From: Hyaloperonospora brassicae
Lineage: Eukaryota; Oomycota; Peronosporomycetes; Peronosporales; Peronosporaceae
DNA length: 64,000 nucleotides
Reading direction: 5' to 3'
Assembly (NCBI GenBank): GCA_947650285.1
Contig: CANTFL010001475.1
Coordinates: 62,001-126,000, forward strand
Below are positions 35,233 through 47,459 of this stretch, one piece after another. Position numbers and translations under genes: made by a program. The notes beneath the pieces are model-generated. The model was not told the origin of the DNA. It did no database searches and saw nothing but the letters and a program-made list of their open reading frames with translations. Each line of letters opens with the position of its first letter. Within the stretch, counting starts at the first letter, position 1.

Positions 35233-36213
35233 ATGTACAGCAAAGTAAAGAGTAATGGCGAAGGTGCACATCGGACAGAGACTCGAACATGTCATGGTTG
35301 TGGCAAGCCTGGTCATCTTAAGCGAGACTGTCCAAATGCAGTTGAGTCGGAAGACCAAAAAGGAAAAAAATCGCGTGCCATGATTACGGTTCAAGCCTCA
35401 CCTACGACACCACTTGCCGTTACCGTAAATGCTGAAGAACCCAGAGCTCATTCGATCGAGGTTAACGTTAATTCGTTGGAGGATCATCCGGTAAGTGAAA
35501 CTCCGTTCGATACTGTTGGCGAGTATATTCAGGACCAGGAACTACAAACGCCATTACCGATAGACTATCACTGGCGCTTCGATACTGGAGCAAATGTTTA
35601 CGTCACAAGTCTTCGCGAAGCATTTGTGACATATGACCCCGCTCCACCCGATTCGAGAGCAAGTTTGTCTGGCATAGCGGCGGGGCTTCAATCTACGGTT
35701 GCTGGAGTTGGAACTGTTTTAATAGGCACTAAGGTGGGCGAGCAAGAGCACTGTTTGATGTTGGACGATGTGCTTCACGTTCCAGATGCAAAATATGGTC
35801 TGTTTTCACCTGGCAAGGCGATCGAGCACGGCCTGGACATAAACTTGTCGACGAACATGGAGTTCGTGTTATCTCGTCGAGGGACTGCGCTTGTCAAAGC
35901 AGTCTTCTCTGATGGAATGTGGGGGTTTTCATCATCAAACATGCAAGCGACAAAAATGAGTGAAGATCCAATATCCAGCGCACGTCATGATAGTACAGCT
36001 GGTGATGTGGAAGTGCACACGCCGGTTCAGTTTGGACTTGTTAATTTTTCAGTGGCTGCTGGTCAAGCTCCTATGAAACAGTGGCATGAGAGATTGGGTC
36101 ACACATGCGATCAATACTTGAAGATTATGGCAGACCAGGGGCACGTAGATGGTATGGTGATAACAGCACGTCACACGACGACCTTAGACGCGTGCCACAT
36201 CGGTAAACATTGA
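35233..36213 (+). pseudogene. Copia zinc knuckle, protease and pre-integrase, copy 2
   Basis: A 326-codon frame as in copy 1 with CCHC knuckle (C20, C23, H28, C33) and FDTGAN protease site at D117. The TGA after IGKH is shared with copy 1, so it predates the duplication. Confidence 0.8.
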
Positions 36214-37064
36214 CGTAAACGACAAAACAAGAAAAAGGATCGCAAAATTATAGTAGTAAATCAAGTCGTCTATTCAGACTTGATGTTTCCAGCGAAGAAC
36301 AACGGCACTCATTTTACTGCGATACTTGTGATAATGGATGGATTCTCAGGTTACTTGACGGTCCGTCTTTTGAAGGGTAAAGACGCGTCGACCATTAACC
36401 CACTCATGAAAGCTTACGTCCGTTGGGCGGAACGACAGGCAGGTCGTTCAGTCGAGAAGATCGTGGAAAGAAAATGGAAGCTAATGGCAGAAGTGCCAAA
36501 TCTCCAGGTACATGCAATCAATCCTTACTGATAAGGGTGGAGAGTTCGTCAATGGTGAAATTGATTCGTGGTACCAATAACAGGGGATTGAGCACATTAA
36601 AGTCGGCCCGAAGAGCTCACACATGAATCCTGTCGAGCGTCAACACCAGTCATTCTAAAGACACTGCTTCTACCACAATAGGCATAAATCCATGATTTAC
36701 TCCACAAATTTCGCTGCATTGACCATAAAAAACACCTTCTCATTCATTGGGAAACATGGCGAAGACGATGCTTTGTCATGCAGCAATACCAAAGATGTTC
36801 TGGCCAGACGCAATAGAGTATGCCGTATACTTGAAGAACAGGATCTACAACAGGATTGTCGGATGCACACCATTCGAGAAAATGTTTGGAAGAAAGGCCG
36901 ACATTCACCACGTGCGTACATTTGGATCGCTAGCATATGTGCATGTGCCGAAGGACCCTGACCGACTAAGACATTTCGACAATGCCAAAATTGGATTTCT
37001 ACTCGGTCTGAAAGAGGATTATGCTGGATATAAAGTTTTTAAGCCAGCAGAAAACACACGCTAG
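36214..37064 (+). pseudogene. Copia integrase, broken, copy 2
   Basis: Same fragments and stops as copy 1 (YSDLMFPAKNN, TDKGGEFVNGE, FGRKADIHHVRTFGS), closing with TAG at 37062. Confidence 0.75.
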
Positions 37065-37076
37065 GGGGCACCTGAT

Positions 37077-37631
37077 GTGGATATTGATGAGTCCATACTT
37101 TATGGTGACCGCAACAATTTCCACGACTATCGCTTTGACGAATTTGACTTCCCGGACATCCCAGCAGAAGACTCGGAAGTCACGACTGAACATGTAAATC
37201 ATCCCTTGCGCGAAGATGATTTCTCCACGGGTATTGAGGCGACAGTCATGGGCGATACGCTAAACGACATAATCAGCATTGGAGAAGGAAAGCAATACGA
37301 AGATTACGAGGATCAATTCACCGCCGAACAGGGATTTTATGACACTGCAGACGAAGACGACGTGGATCGCGCCTCGATCACCGGAAATGACACTGAAACG
37401 TGTTTGTCTATTGACACCGACGACGAAGCACATGAGGAACACAATGTGGACACGCCAGACGGAATAAGTCTTTCAGCTGCAGGTGATCTGTTACGTAATG
37501 AATCAAGTGTCCCAGGGGCAATGAACGATGCGTCGACACTTCGAGTAATGGAGCAGCGACAGGAAGTAAAAAACCGTATCGGCTACTCGAAAGCGTCACG
37601 GTCGGGAAAAAACACCGTCAGCAGAAGCTGA
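37077..37631 (+). pseudogene. Copia acidic linker, copy 2
   Basis: As copy 1, with one residue difference (CLSFDTDD in copy 1, CLSIDTDD here). Confidence 0.6.
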
Positions 37632-37761
37632 AGGCGCCCCAGAGAAGCGATCAAAGCGCACAGGCCTCAGGGACCGTTCTCTGCAGCAAAAGCCATAGCG
37701 TTTTAATGACTACATAGCATATGCTACGTGTGCACGCGTACTTGACAGCACAGGAAAACCA

Positions 37762-38268
37762 ATGAAAGCTACGGATGTCAAGGTACCGAAGAATGGAAGA
37801 GAAGCACGGCGCTCAAAGCATGGTGATCGATGGTATGCCATTCAGCTAGACGAAATGAAAGTTTTACAAGCTAAAAAAGTACCGGAAGAGATCCCACTTG
37901 ATGATAAGCCGTCAGACGCGAAAGCGATTCGAACCATGCGGGCTTGGTGCTTGAAGACGGACCAATATGGGTATGTCACGAGGTTGAAGGCCCGATTGGT
38001 TGCGCTCGGAAACTGGCAGCGACCAGGAATTGAATTTATGGAGACATTCGCACCGGTTGCACGGATGTCAAGTTTTCGACTAGTGCTAGCGCTGTCTGCT
38101 ACACTTGATTTGAATATTTTTGGTGCGGATGTCACTACCGCCTACTTGAATGCCAAGTTGTAGATCTTGCAGTATGTACAAGACATTGAAGGTTTTCCCT
38201 GTCAGCAAAATGGCAACATCTATGTGGTACGGAAGGCAATGTACGGCCTACATCAGGCCGGTCGGTAA
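37762..38268 (+). pseudogene. Copia RT N-terminal part, copy 2
   Basis: Matches 29871-30378 with the same TAG after NAKL. The frame continues YVVRKAMYGLHQAGR and then is cut by a deletion that removes the catalytic YVDD region. The sequence resumes at 38269 in the C-terminal RT connection. Confidence 0.75.
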
Positions 38269-38675
38269 AAACAATGACGGCAACAATAGATGACAAAACT
38301 ACATTGGACCAAAGTATCGATTATTGCGGGGCCTTGTGTATGCTGATGTACCTTGCTACAGGCACCCGACCTGATCGTGAATATGCTGTTGGTCAGTTGA
38401 GCCGATTTGTTGCTCAGCCATCAAAGCAACATGTTGGTTGTCTCAAGCGCGTGCTTCGGTATTTCGATGGTACAACACAAACAGATCATGGCATCAAATA
38501 CATGGGTCCCGCTCACATCAATCCACCGATGATCAACATTCAAGGGTATTGCGACAGCGATTGGGCCTCAGATGCTGGACACCGAAAGCGTTCTGGAAGT
38601 ATTTACCTTTGCACTAGCAGGAGGGGCTATTGCTTGGTCAAGCAAGTTACCTAGAATATTATCCTTGGTGTAGAC
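38269..38675 (+). pseudogene. Copia RT end and RNase H N-terminal part, copy 2
   Basis: Frame with TLDQSIDYCGALCMLMYLAT, TRPDREYAVGQLSRF, KQHVGCLKRVLRYFDGT, then the RNase H start YCDSDWASDAGHRKRS. A one-base shift follows, after which the other phase reads LAGGAIAWSSKLPRILSL, ending at about 38672. This last string would run directly into STAEAEYV, which lies instead on the minus strand at 26692 and 34583, defining the inversion breakpoint. Confidence 0.8.
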
Positions 38676-38733
38676 CATCATATCCGTCGTATTGAAGCTC
38701 AAGCCCGAAACGTGCCCGAAGTGGATAGTGCTT
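38676..38733 (-). other. Copia leader and gag start, original orientation
   Basis: Read on the minus strand, the sequence after the primer-binding site is a short leader followed by ATGATGGTCTACACC (MMVYT), presumably the original gag start. It abuts the end of RNase H part A in opposite orientation, which is the second inversion breakpoint. Confidence 0.5.
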
Positions 38734-38746
38734 GGGCTCAAAACCC
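38734..38746 (-). promoter_or_regulatory. Copia primer-binding site, initiator tRNA fragment type
   Basis: GGGTTTTGAGCCC on the minus strand directly follows the LTR end. It is complementary to the anticodon stem-loop of initiator tRNA-Met (GGGCUCAUAACCC) with one mismatch. Priming from an internal half-tRNA-iMet fragment is known for Drosophila copia and yeast Ty5. Confidence 0.6.
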
Positions 38747-39045
38747 TGTTGTGTTGAAAACCTGCTTCCACCCTTAACGTAGTTTTTGGAACTGAACGTT
38801 CATTATCTGTATATGAAACTACTACCTTCCTACTACATGTATATGGCGTCGTCTCCCAGAGTACTAACTGCAGCAACCTCCCTCTGGGACTTCACAGTCT
38901 GTTTACAACAACACCTCCTTCCCATACTGGGACTTCACTATGATGATACATCCATCGAATCCTTCTGTGATATGCGAAGAGCATTCACCTTTTAACTTAA
39001 CCTTCTCGAAAGTCTTGTTACCTTACTAATATACTTTTCACAACT
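38747..39045 (-). repeat. Copia 5' LTR
   Basis: 299 bases, matching 26042-26340 at roughly 90 per cent by eye. It reads from about AGTTGTGAAAAG to CAACACAACA on the minus strand. With the primer-binding site on its left and ACCAG on its right, this is the outer 5' LTR of the minus-strand element. Divergence between the two LTRs suggests a moderately old insertion. Confidence 0.8.
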
Positions 39046-39255
39046 ACCAGCATATCATTCGGTGCTGTGTTGCAGCCCAAGCGCTTAAAAGGTGTCATAG
39101 GTGTCGGCGTGCAAGGGCAGACCTGGTCCGCTTCAGTGTCGCATAAAAGTGCGTCAAGCGCATGTACATCTTCAACAGGAAGTGCTATGAGTCGCTGAAG
39201 TCGATGAAATACCAGTAAGACGGCGGGCGGGCTCAGTACTTCTCAATTACTTAAA
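39046..39255 (-). repeat. Fold-back unit 1, right arm, outer end
   Basis: Continues the right arm after the copia insertion: CAGCATATCATTCGGTGCTG matches the reverse complement of about 21707-21726. The Cys-rich frame resumes here (RCCVAAQALKRCHRCRRAR, DLVRFSV), now with a stop. It is less similar to the left arm than the inner part is. Similarity fades near GGGCTCAGTACTTC. Confidence 0.7.
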
Positions 39256-40399
39256 ATGAATAAATTTTCTGACGTCTCAGAGCCGCTGATATGGACCTGA
39301 GTGGATTCTTTCATTCCTTTTTTCTCTACTCATACGACCGCAGTTCGCATTCGAGACTTAACTTGTATAAAAGGCCCAGCCGCTTGATACCCTTGCATTG
39401 TGTAATGAATGGATAGACAAGCTATAAATTGACCGGTATGACTAGTCCCTTTCGGTCAATACATATAGTATTCTCTATGATGAACAACCCTTCCAGAATA
39501 CAATTGTATAATGTGAAGGCAACTTGGGCTCAGCTATAGAAACTGTGTAATCCATATTGATACTAGTACGTAGATAATTAATTGTGGGCGACCATTGCAA
39601 CCACGTGTATTAAAATTGGGAGAAGCTGAAGCAGACGGGTATAATTTATAATTTGATGACGCGTGAAGACCATCTATCTCGTCTAGGTACGATAAAATTG
39701 GTCAACAAAGATTCTACGACGGTATAACGAGCGTGGTGCAAATCTGAGGTGATCGTATTGCGTGACGACTTAATTGGACCCGCTATATCCTTGCATTTCT
39801 GCGAAGCATGTCGATTGCAAATAATTTAGCGCCAAAATGAGCGTATGCTTCATGCTTTGCCTTAATTAGTCTCTGGATGTATTACCGACACTCGTGAGTC
39901 TATTGGCGAAGAATACACTAGAGAAGCTGCCTACTTAAATGACTGACGCAACTTTTGCAGCCTTTGGTAGAAACCGATGTGCTTCCTGTCTTCGAAGGGC
40001 TTGATCGGCAGAAGTGGCTGGCCAAAGTAAGCTGCAAAACTTTAAACAAGGATTCAATAGCGCTCATACTACTGGATCGGGTCATCATACACAAAAATGG
40101 TTTGGCGGATCTGCTTCCGTGGTGTTGGGTGATACTGATTATCTCGATAATGTGAAAGACACACTTTCTACGACGTCATGAGATATCTGCCGAATTCAAT
40201 CTTTTAATTAATAACAAAGTCTTTGCCAACATGATAACCACGCGATCCTTAAACAATTCGATATTGTAGTCGGGCGTTTTATATTTCATCAAGATTTTAT
40301 ACACCGGCGCAGAATGATGAAAACATTAATGATGATGATGGCCTACCTGATCACCTTAAAATGATCAAAGACAAAGTGAGAGCAATAAAAAGGGTTATT
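39256..40399. other. AT-rich stretch, nothing seen
   Basis: No supported gene. A TATAAAAG string at about 39366 has no gene after it that I can defend. Confidence 0.5.
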
Positions 40400-40580
40400 A
40401 TTAATTTTGACTTGCAATAAGCTTTCGATACAGAAGACCACAAGTTTTGACGAGACTATGCTCTTTTTAAATTTAACGACAGTAGTGTCGATATAAAAGG
40501 ATCGGCAATGGTATAAACACTTCGTCGTAAACTCGTATAAACTAGATGCGCTAAACGTGCGTTCGGTAAATTATCTAGGT
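40400..40580 (+). pseudogene. Possible LINE reverse-transcriptase relic
   Basis: One phase reads NFDLQ, stop, AFDTEDHKF, similar to the non-LTR RT motif LDLxKAFDTVDH. The next phase contains LDALNVRSVNYL. The match covers only about 30 residues and is interrupted, so it is tentative. Confidence 0.25.
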
Positions 40581-43500
40581 TGACGGTTGCATTTATTATA
40601 TATCAGCTGGTGGTGGAAATATTAGGTCTCGTACAACCAGTGAACACCGCTAAGAGGGTTCTAATGACGTGTCGCCTGGTGCTTCGTGGAATTACAACCA
40701 GCTCTGTTGTAATGCCAACCGGTTCGGTCTTCACGAGACCACGAGGTCTTAAACATTATGTGTATTATACACAGTACTTCGTACAGATCCGTAGCACTAC
40801 CCAGATACCAGGGTACTTTTTAAAAAGACTTTCGGCAAGACAACAATGGCAAATCAAAGTGCCAATGCGGTTATGTGGTTCATTGAGAGGGGATATATAT
40901 GTAGACAGGTTACGTTAAATCCGTGAGGTATGCAAAGAAGAGTTTGGTTTTGAATACCTCACGAGATTAACGCTCGTTTTGTGTTACGCCAAATTCACGC
41001 ACCCACTACCATACCACTCGGAAGAAGCGAACAAAGAATCAAGCGGTGTGTAGGTCAATTCTAAAAGAAACAACGGATCATCATCGAAATGTTCGTTAAA
41101 ACAAAAGCATATAACATTAAATAGGGCTTTATGTGAGGCTGAAACGTTTTATATAACTCTTACCTATTTTCGGCGGTATTAAACGACCACAATCTCTCTA
41201 ATAGGAAGCATTGCGAATTCTGCACGTTTGAATCAGCGTTCAAGCCTTTGGTGGTTCATCTGGCCTGCACGTCAAATTGGGCATGAGAATTCCAAATTTT
41301 CTGGGTGGCCTGAAGCTATCTAGCGCTAAACCTTTGTGTCAAGTCGCCTTCGAACACAATTTTATTCATATAACGAGTCTAAAATAAAAATGGATTAACG
41401 GGAACATGAATGAGGCTGTCTTGATCCATAATATTAGTCAATGTCTGACAGAACCGAGAATGACAACTAGCCTGCACGATTTAGTCATTATATTGAATAA
41501 CACCTTATTTTTGCTGCTATTCTCATCTTTTATATTTGATAGGATTTTGTGAGCTAAGATAGAGCACACCACATATGCATGAAATTTTGTAAGTTTAATC
41601 AATGATGAGTCAGAGTAAGCGTGGGCATCGAACATTTAATTAAATGATCTTATCAATACCCACTCAAGCGGGATGCATCGGTCTTGTTTTTTATTTGTCG
41701 TGATGAAGATACAAAGAACAAAGCGTGCATGTATATGGCTTTATCAAGCGCCGCACACGTATATAGAAGAATGCTGAATATGACGTTTCAAAATAATTAC
41801 GAAAACAATACAGATATACAGTTCAAGCTTTTATCGCCAACGGTTGGCTCTAGGCGAAAACTGATTACCTGTAATAAAATAAAGCAGAATAATTATTAGA
41901 ACGCCTTGAAACAGAAACAGGGTACCCAGAGCATAAGTAAGCATCAAACAAGTCTGAGATGTTTTATTCATTGGTATCCTAGCAGGCGACAATCGGGTAT
42001 GTAGGTTGATGTATATATAAATGAATATTCTAACTTTGTAATGTCGCCTACCTCAAAAAGCTGAATCGTATTTATACTATTTATCCATTAATTTATACGG
42101 CGGATACCTGGATAAGCAATGTTTACGGAGCCATGCTTTTGAATACTACATGCGATAGCTCCAGGACCGTTCGCTTGATCGATGGCGTCCTGTGCAGATT
42201 TTTCGCGTTAAACATGATGTAAGGACAGCTACGGGTATCATGCGCTACAGTAGCTAAAGGGAATTCAAATGTGAAGAAACAATATATTAATTGTCAGCCA
42301 GGTCCTAAGTTTGCTAAGTTTCACCTAATGAAGTCAGCTTTGGCCCAACATGAGAACAATTTAACAATGTTCAATATCATCTTTGCACTTTTTGTTTTTG
42401 TCGGCTCTATGGTGTTGTGCATTAATGTTGAGACATAGTAATATTTCTTACAGAAGTTCGTGTTAAAAATTTGATCCCAAAGTTAGCCTAAAACCCATGC
42501 TTCGTCAAAGATACACTGAACAGCAACATTTTTGTATCGATAAAATTTAAGGTAAGGTTCGCCTCAACGCCGGCATTGAGGGTTTCCTATTCCCTGACAT
42601 TTAAGACACATTTTATAGGCAGTACTGGTAAGGACAAAAATCAACGACGCTCGCCGGCCATACGTACACTTAATGCCGAACAGTGTGCTTGGCACTAACA
42701 AAAAATGTCGTTCACTTATCGTACAAGGATCAGACCTGTAATAGGCAGCTACATCCTTGTATATCGCAAATTTTTATTTAACATGACCCCACCGTTTAAA
42801 CACAAAAGCAGATTTATCGATTGCTTTGGTTAACTTATTATTAACATCCAAATTTTTATTTTTACAGCGCTAAAAGCACGTGTTTTGCTTGCGCAGGACC
42901 GAGTTACATGATCCTCTTAATACGGTACTAACATACTGGCAAAATCTTAAAAACAATGGTATAAGTTTAATAAACAAATTTTTATGTTATGCTTATGCAC
43001 CAATGTGAGCCAGAAGCTTCAATTTTTAATATGCTTGAATATTACCGCAAAGAAGGCTCTGTGACTAGTAAGTTAATGTGTAATTATCCTAAGTTTACCA
43101 TTTGCAGCTATTTTTACAGTATTGTTTTTTATTACGTGTCAGGACCGTGTATCTTCCTTAATTGGAATGCTCGTGAGTTCCTACAATATGGGTGATATCT
43201 GAATGTGAAATATCAATGGAGACAATTGCCATCTTGCACAAATTTATTAATGACATTTATGATTATCTTGGGCAACAGGTTATTTAAAATGTAAATCCTT
43301 CTCACACCTTTACTGTGTATCAAAATCAAGAGAACTAATTAATCTGTTCCAATTTGTTGTGTCAAATTGTGACAACCATCTGCTACTCTATCAATAAGAT
43401 AAGAGAAGTTCAGAATTGGTCCAAGTAGTAAATATTGCAATATCGGTCAAACAAATACTTATCGACTACCGAATTCGGCCACATTTGAGACAATGCGAAC

Positions 43501-44315
43501 AGTAAACATCGATTACTGTGTAATTAAATTGTAGTTAAGATGATGTGTGCATTCAAAGAGATGCTAGAGCATGAATGTAGCGGGTCACAAATTGTGTTGG
43601 CGATTCATACCGGTCATCCATTAAGCCCCCATTGGCGCTTACTGCTTGGCTATTCTTTCACATATGTATTGAAGATAAAGTATCCCTTGTGGCAGGCTAT
43701 ATGAATCGAGCTGCTCTTTTAGTTCCAAGTTTATAAATTGTCTACATTTATACCTACTCATCCACTTCGCTCAATATCTAAGATATTCAGAAACGCCTGA
43801 AAGCAGATAAACAATATTTTCATCCAACACTATATATATAAATTGCTCTTTGACAGCTAAATGGCAAAGGGATGTTAAAACTCATCCTCTTATTTCATGA
43901 TCCTCTTCTTTACTTGGCTAGATCATATATGTCGATTGCTTCCTAACAAGCATCATCCGAAGTAACACATCTTTTCTAGACAAAAAAAACTTGAAGAGAT
44001 GCTTCGCTGGCCATTTCTAAAGAATCAATCAAGCCTATAAGACAAGTTATTTTTTTACCCAGATAACGCCAATGGGGTTTTTTCATTTAAATTTCTGTAG
44101 GTTAACAGTATAGGCCACTGAAGCTTTTAGTAATAGGACAAGAGGGATTCGATCATAAGACCAATTTCAACAAGTTATACAAAAAAGACACACCTAAAAG
44201 AAGATGATGGGCTTCCTATTGTAGAGGTCTCGTTCAAAAAGGTATGTGCTACCAATCAATTTGAATGAGAGATATTTTTTTTCTATATATAGAAAGGCAC
44301 AAAATATCTATTAGT
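40581..44315. other. AT-rich gene-free stretch
   Basis: Short frames only, no motifs, no repeats of other parts of the window that I can see. Confidence 0.5.
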
Positions 44316-44489
44316 GACTTCCATATAATTTGTAATTTAGCCCACAATTTAGACCTTTTCAGCATCGATCTGGGCAGCGAACACGTGTCTTCCCTTATAA
44401 AACCTACTTCCTACTACATAGTAGATTGCAGTATACCACAGGGTATAAATACGCAGAGAAAATTCATTGATTATAATTTATCTACTTGA
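44316..44489 (+). pseudogene. Possible LINE reverse-transcriptase relic
   Basis: The frame contains LGSEHVSSLIKPTSYYIVDC followed by SIPQG and RKFIDYNL. Non-LTR reverse transcriptases have a (G/S)xPQGSxLGPxxFxxYxxD segment at this point, preceded by a V-D-C-like strand. The GSxLGP part is not preserved. Confidence 0.3.
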
Positions 44490-47090
44490 GTGTATAACTA
44501 ATACACCTTGTCCGCAATCAAATCAATACTAGAATTTAGCACTAGCGTCTTTTTTAATGCCTAGCAATTAAAGCAAAGGCACCTTGGTCTCTTATCATCA
44601 AAACGGTTGATAAAACCATCATCCGACGATTCATAGACTCGTTATAAGTTTGTAAAAAATTAAATATCCAACGTAAGCGATATTAATTTTTAAAGCTATG
44701 AATGTTCTATGGGGACAAGGGAAGAAAAAATCATGTGTGATGTCCAATCTATATAAGCTCCTCAATCACTAACGAACCAAATGTCGAAGAATGTAATCAG
44801 TCTTTGTGTTAGCATCTTATCGGACTTGTTTTTCCTTCTGCAGGGCGTCATACACAATTCGCGGAGAACTAAAATCCAGATCAGACCTGATTGAATTGTA
44901 ATGTAAAACAGGGGCCGACTGAGAGGAAAATCTTCTTTTGAAAAATATGCAATGCAATGTACCATTTATCAAAAGAGACTGTCTCGTCGAATAATGCAAC
45001 TCTTATACCTAATTGAATGTCCTTTAACCATCTAAGGCGCCTTGCGACCTACTGTCCGAAACACGTTGGCATTGGGTCGATGCAATTATTCTATATTCGG
45101 TAACCGCATGCCATATTTACTATATCGTCAATAATTGAATGTTTTATGTTTAGACGACTTGTCTTTCCGTCATATTTGCTCCCTCGCGATCTACTATCTC
45201 TAATAATAAGTTTTCTATACACCTTAGGGCCGTAAGATGTATCTCAAAATAGTCCCTACGACATTTATCGAACAATTTAGGCGCCGTACATGATACTTTA
45301 TCGAAGCTTTTTGTTAAAGCATAATATATTAATCTTGGTGTCCAAAGGGATTTAACACGAAAAAATTGTATGACATGTCTTCCTACTGATTTAGACATTG
45401 TTCGATACTTAATACATGCACAGTTATATTTAACTACGCATGGTTATTCTTCGTTATATGGTATTTTGTTTAGTTCCTGTACAAGCGTCTTCCCCTCGTA
45501 TTGATTGTCCGCCTCTATCACTCGTCCATATGAATCATAATCATTGGTCACAAATTTCTAAGGGCGGGTTGTGGTACAGAAGATGTACATCGCAATCCGG
45601 TCCACGATCGCTTACAAATAATCATGGTGTGTAGAACATACAAACTAAAATATTGTAATCGAGTTATTGATTACAGAATATATATCTTGATTTGTGTCCA
45701 GAATTTAAACAAACGTTTGGGATATTCATCGGTATTTCCACATTTACCATACGATGAGTCTGCCGCTGGTGCGGTGTTTCTGAAATGACAGTTTTAATCC
45801 TTTTTAAAGTAGTAACTAAAACACTTCAATTCCGGTCGATCATTAAGTATGTGATCCAATTATAAAGGCAAATTTGGATGGATAAGTTCGTTCGTAGGCT
45901 ACAAATTGCAAAAAAAGAAAAGTCGCGCCTTTGAGTTGCTGGCGCACTTATATTAATAACAATTATTGCTTAATCCGCGACAAAATCATTTTATTTTACC
46001 AACCGTCAATTATATTCTCAATGGTTACGACGTGATGAAGGCGAAATTCTACAGATGAATTTTTTTCCATATATTAAATTACGAAGGATACGTAAATTTA
46101 CTTGCGTTAAGAGACGATGTCTACAAAGTTGTGGTAGATTAATTTCATATCACAGAAGTACTATCTCTTGTTCACTTTCTTTTTTAAGCGCCGCGTTTAC
46201 GGCTATCCGGCGGCGCAAACACTTTTTACTAATTGGTGTGGGAGTAATATGGTTCTTTCTTCTGTAATGAATTTTTCGTATTGATTTTAAAGCCAACGCT
46301 ATTGTTTGAAATGTAATTTCTGGTAATATGATTGAAAGCTCGGTACGCTGACTAATTCGACCATTGGACATCAGCTTCAAAAAGGCATAGCCAAAATATC
46401 GGTCCAAATGAACTTGGCTTTTAAAAACGCTAGATTAAAGATATGAATTGTTTAATAGAGGTACATGACATACCTACCGGATGATAGCTAAATTGTTGTC
46501 GGTGTTCCTTTTGCTCGAATTTTGGAAAAATAAAATCAAATTTTTGAGGGTTGCTATCCCTCCACGTGCTTTGTATTTGTGTATTTTAGTTAGTATTGAT
46601 CCATCGACTAAATCTGTGGTGTCAGATACCGCTCAAGTATCAGTTAGCGTGCAGCTAATAAACTAGGCTTCATTGCCCCAAGTATTGTTATCCTTCTGCC
46701 AACGAATGACATGCGAAGTATCAAAACTTTGTATATATATGTTATGGCTGAATAACGTATCCTATTGTATTTAAGATACAATTGCTCTCGACCGTGCGAG
46801 ATCAGTCTTAACTACTGAGATGCAATGCATATGGTACTCGTCGACCCTACCCGTGAGTGTTAAAGATCATATCTTTGCGTGTTACGCAGAGCTGTAAGCG
46901 CACTTGGCGCACTTCGATCGTACAATAGCCAAGGTCATTATGTGTTGAAAGTCAACGACGTAGATGCAATCTAGCCGCTGGAAAATCGTGGTAAATTAAC
47001 ACGATTTCTCATACTCGGGGTTTCCACGCCATTTCATAAAGTATTAAGCGTTACGAATACGTCGCTTTAGAAGTCTCTCCGTACGGAACA
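44490..47090. other. AT-rich stretch, nothing seen
   Basis: No supportable gene or element. Composition becomes less AT-rich from about 46850, approaching the decayed gypsy element. Confidence 0.5.
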
Positions 47091-47345
47091 GGTGATTTCC
47101 TTGCTTATCAAGCAAGGCGGCGGCATCTCGTGTCGTATCCTGCATCAAGCGATTGACGACTTGACTCACAAGGTGCAACGACTTTGCGAGCGTGTGGAAC
47201 GCTTGGAATCGGTGAAGAATCGTCTACGAACCATAAACCAGGGTCTACCTCGCGTAGGGGGCAGCTGTATGGCCTGATGCGGATGCAGCAATGCGTGGCA
47301 ATGGCTTCATCGTCGGCGCAAGCGTTCGCAAGGTTTACAAGCGAA
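47091..47345 (+). pseudogene. Relic of gypsy antisense ORF, coiled-coil end
   Basis: The plus-strand frame reads AIDDLTHKVQRLCERVERLE. It aligns in position with the C-terminal coiled coil of the antisense ORF at 59370-59762, and the DNA agrees at CCTGATGCGGATGCAGCA / TCCTGGTTCGGATGCAACAG and at GGCGCAAGCG. So the older gypsy copy carried the same extra ORF next to its integrase. Confidence 0.55.
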
Positions 47346-47459
47346 GGAAGGATCCCAATGCGTAATGCTAAGCAACGCAAAACATGGGGTCGGTGTGAAT
47401 TTGCTCGGAAGGTTACGCGTACATGGAAAGCCTTATTGTTCAAGATCGTAAAGGATTAA

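Noticed and set aside
45150..45398. Minus-strand 82-codon frame
   Set aside because: No domain motif, AT-rich surroundings; I could not support it as a gene or element.
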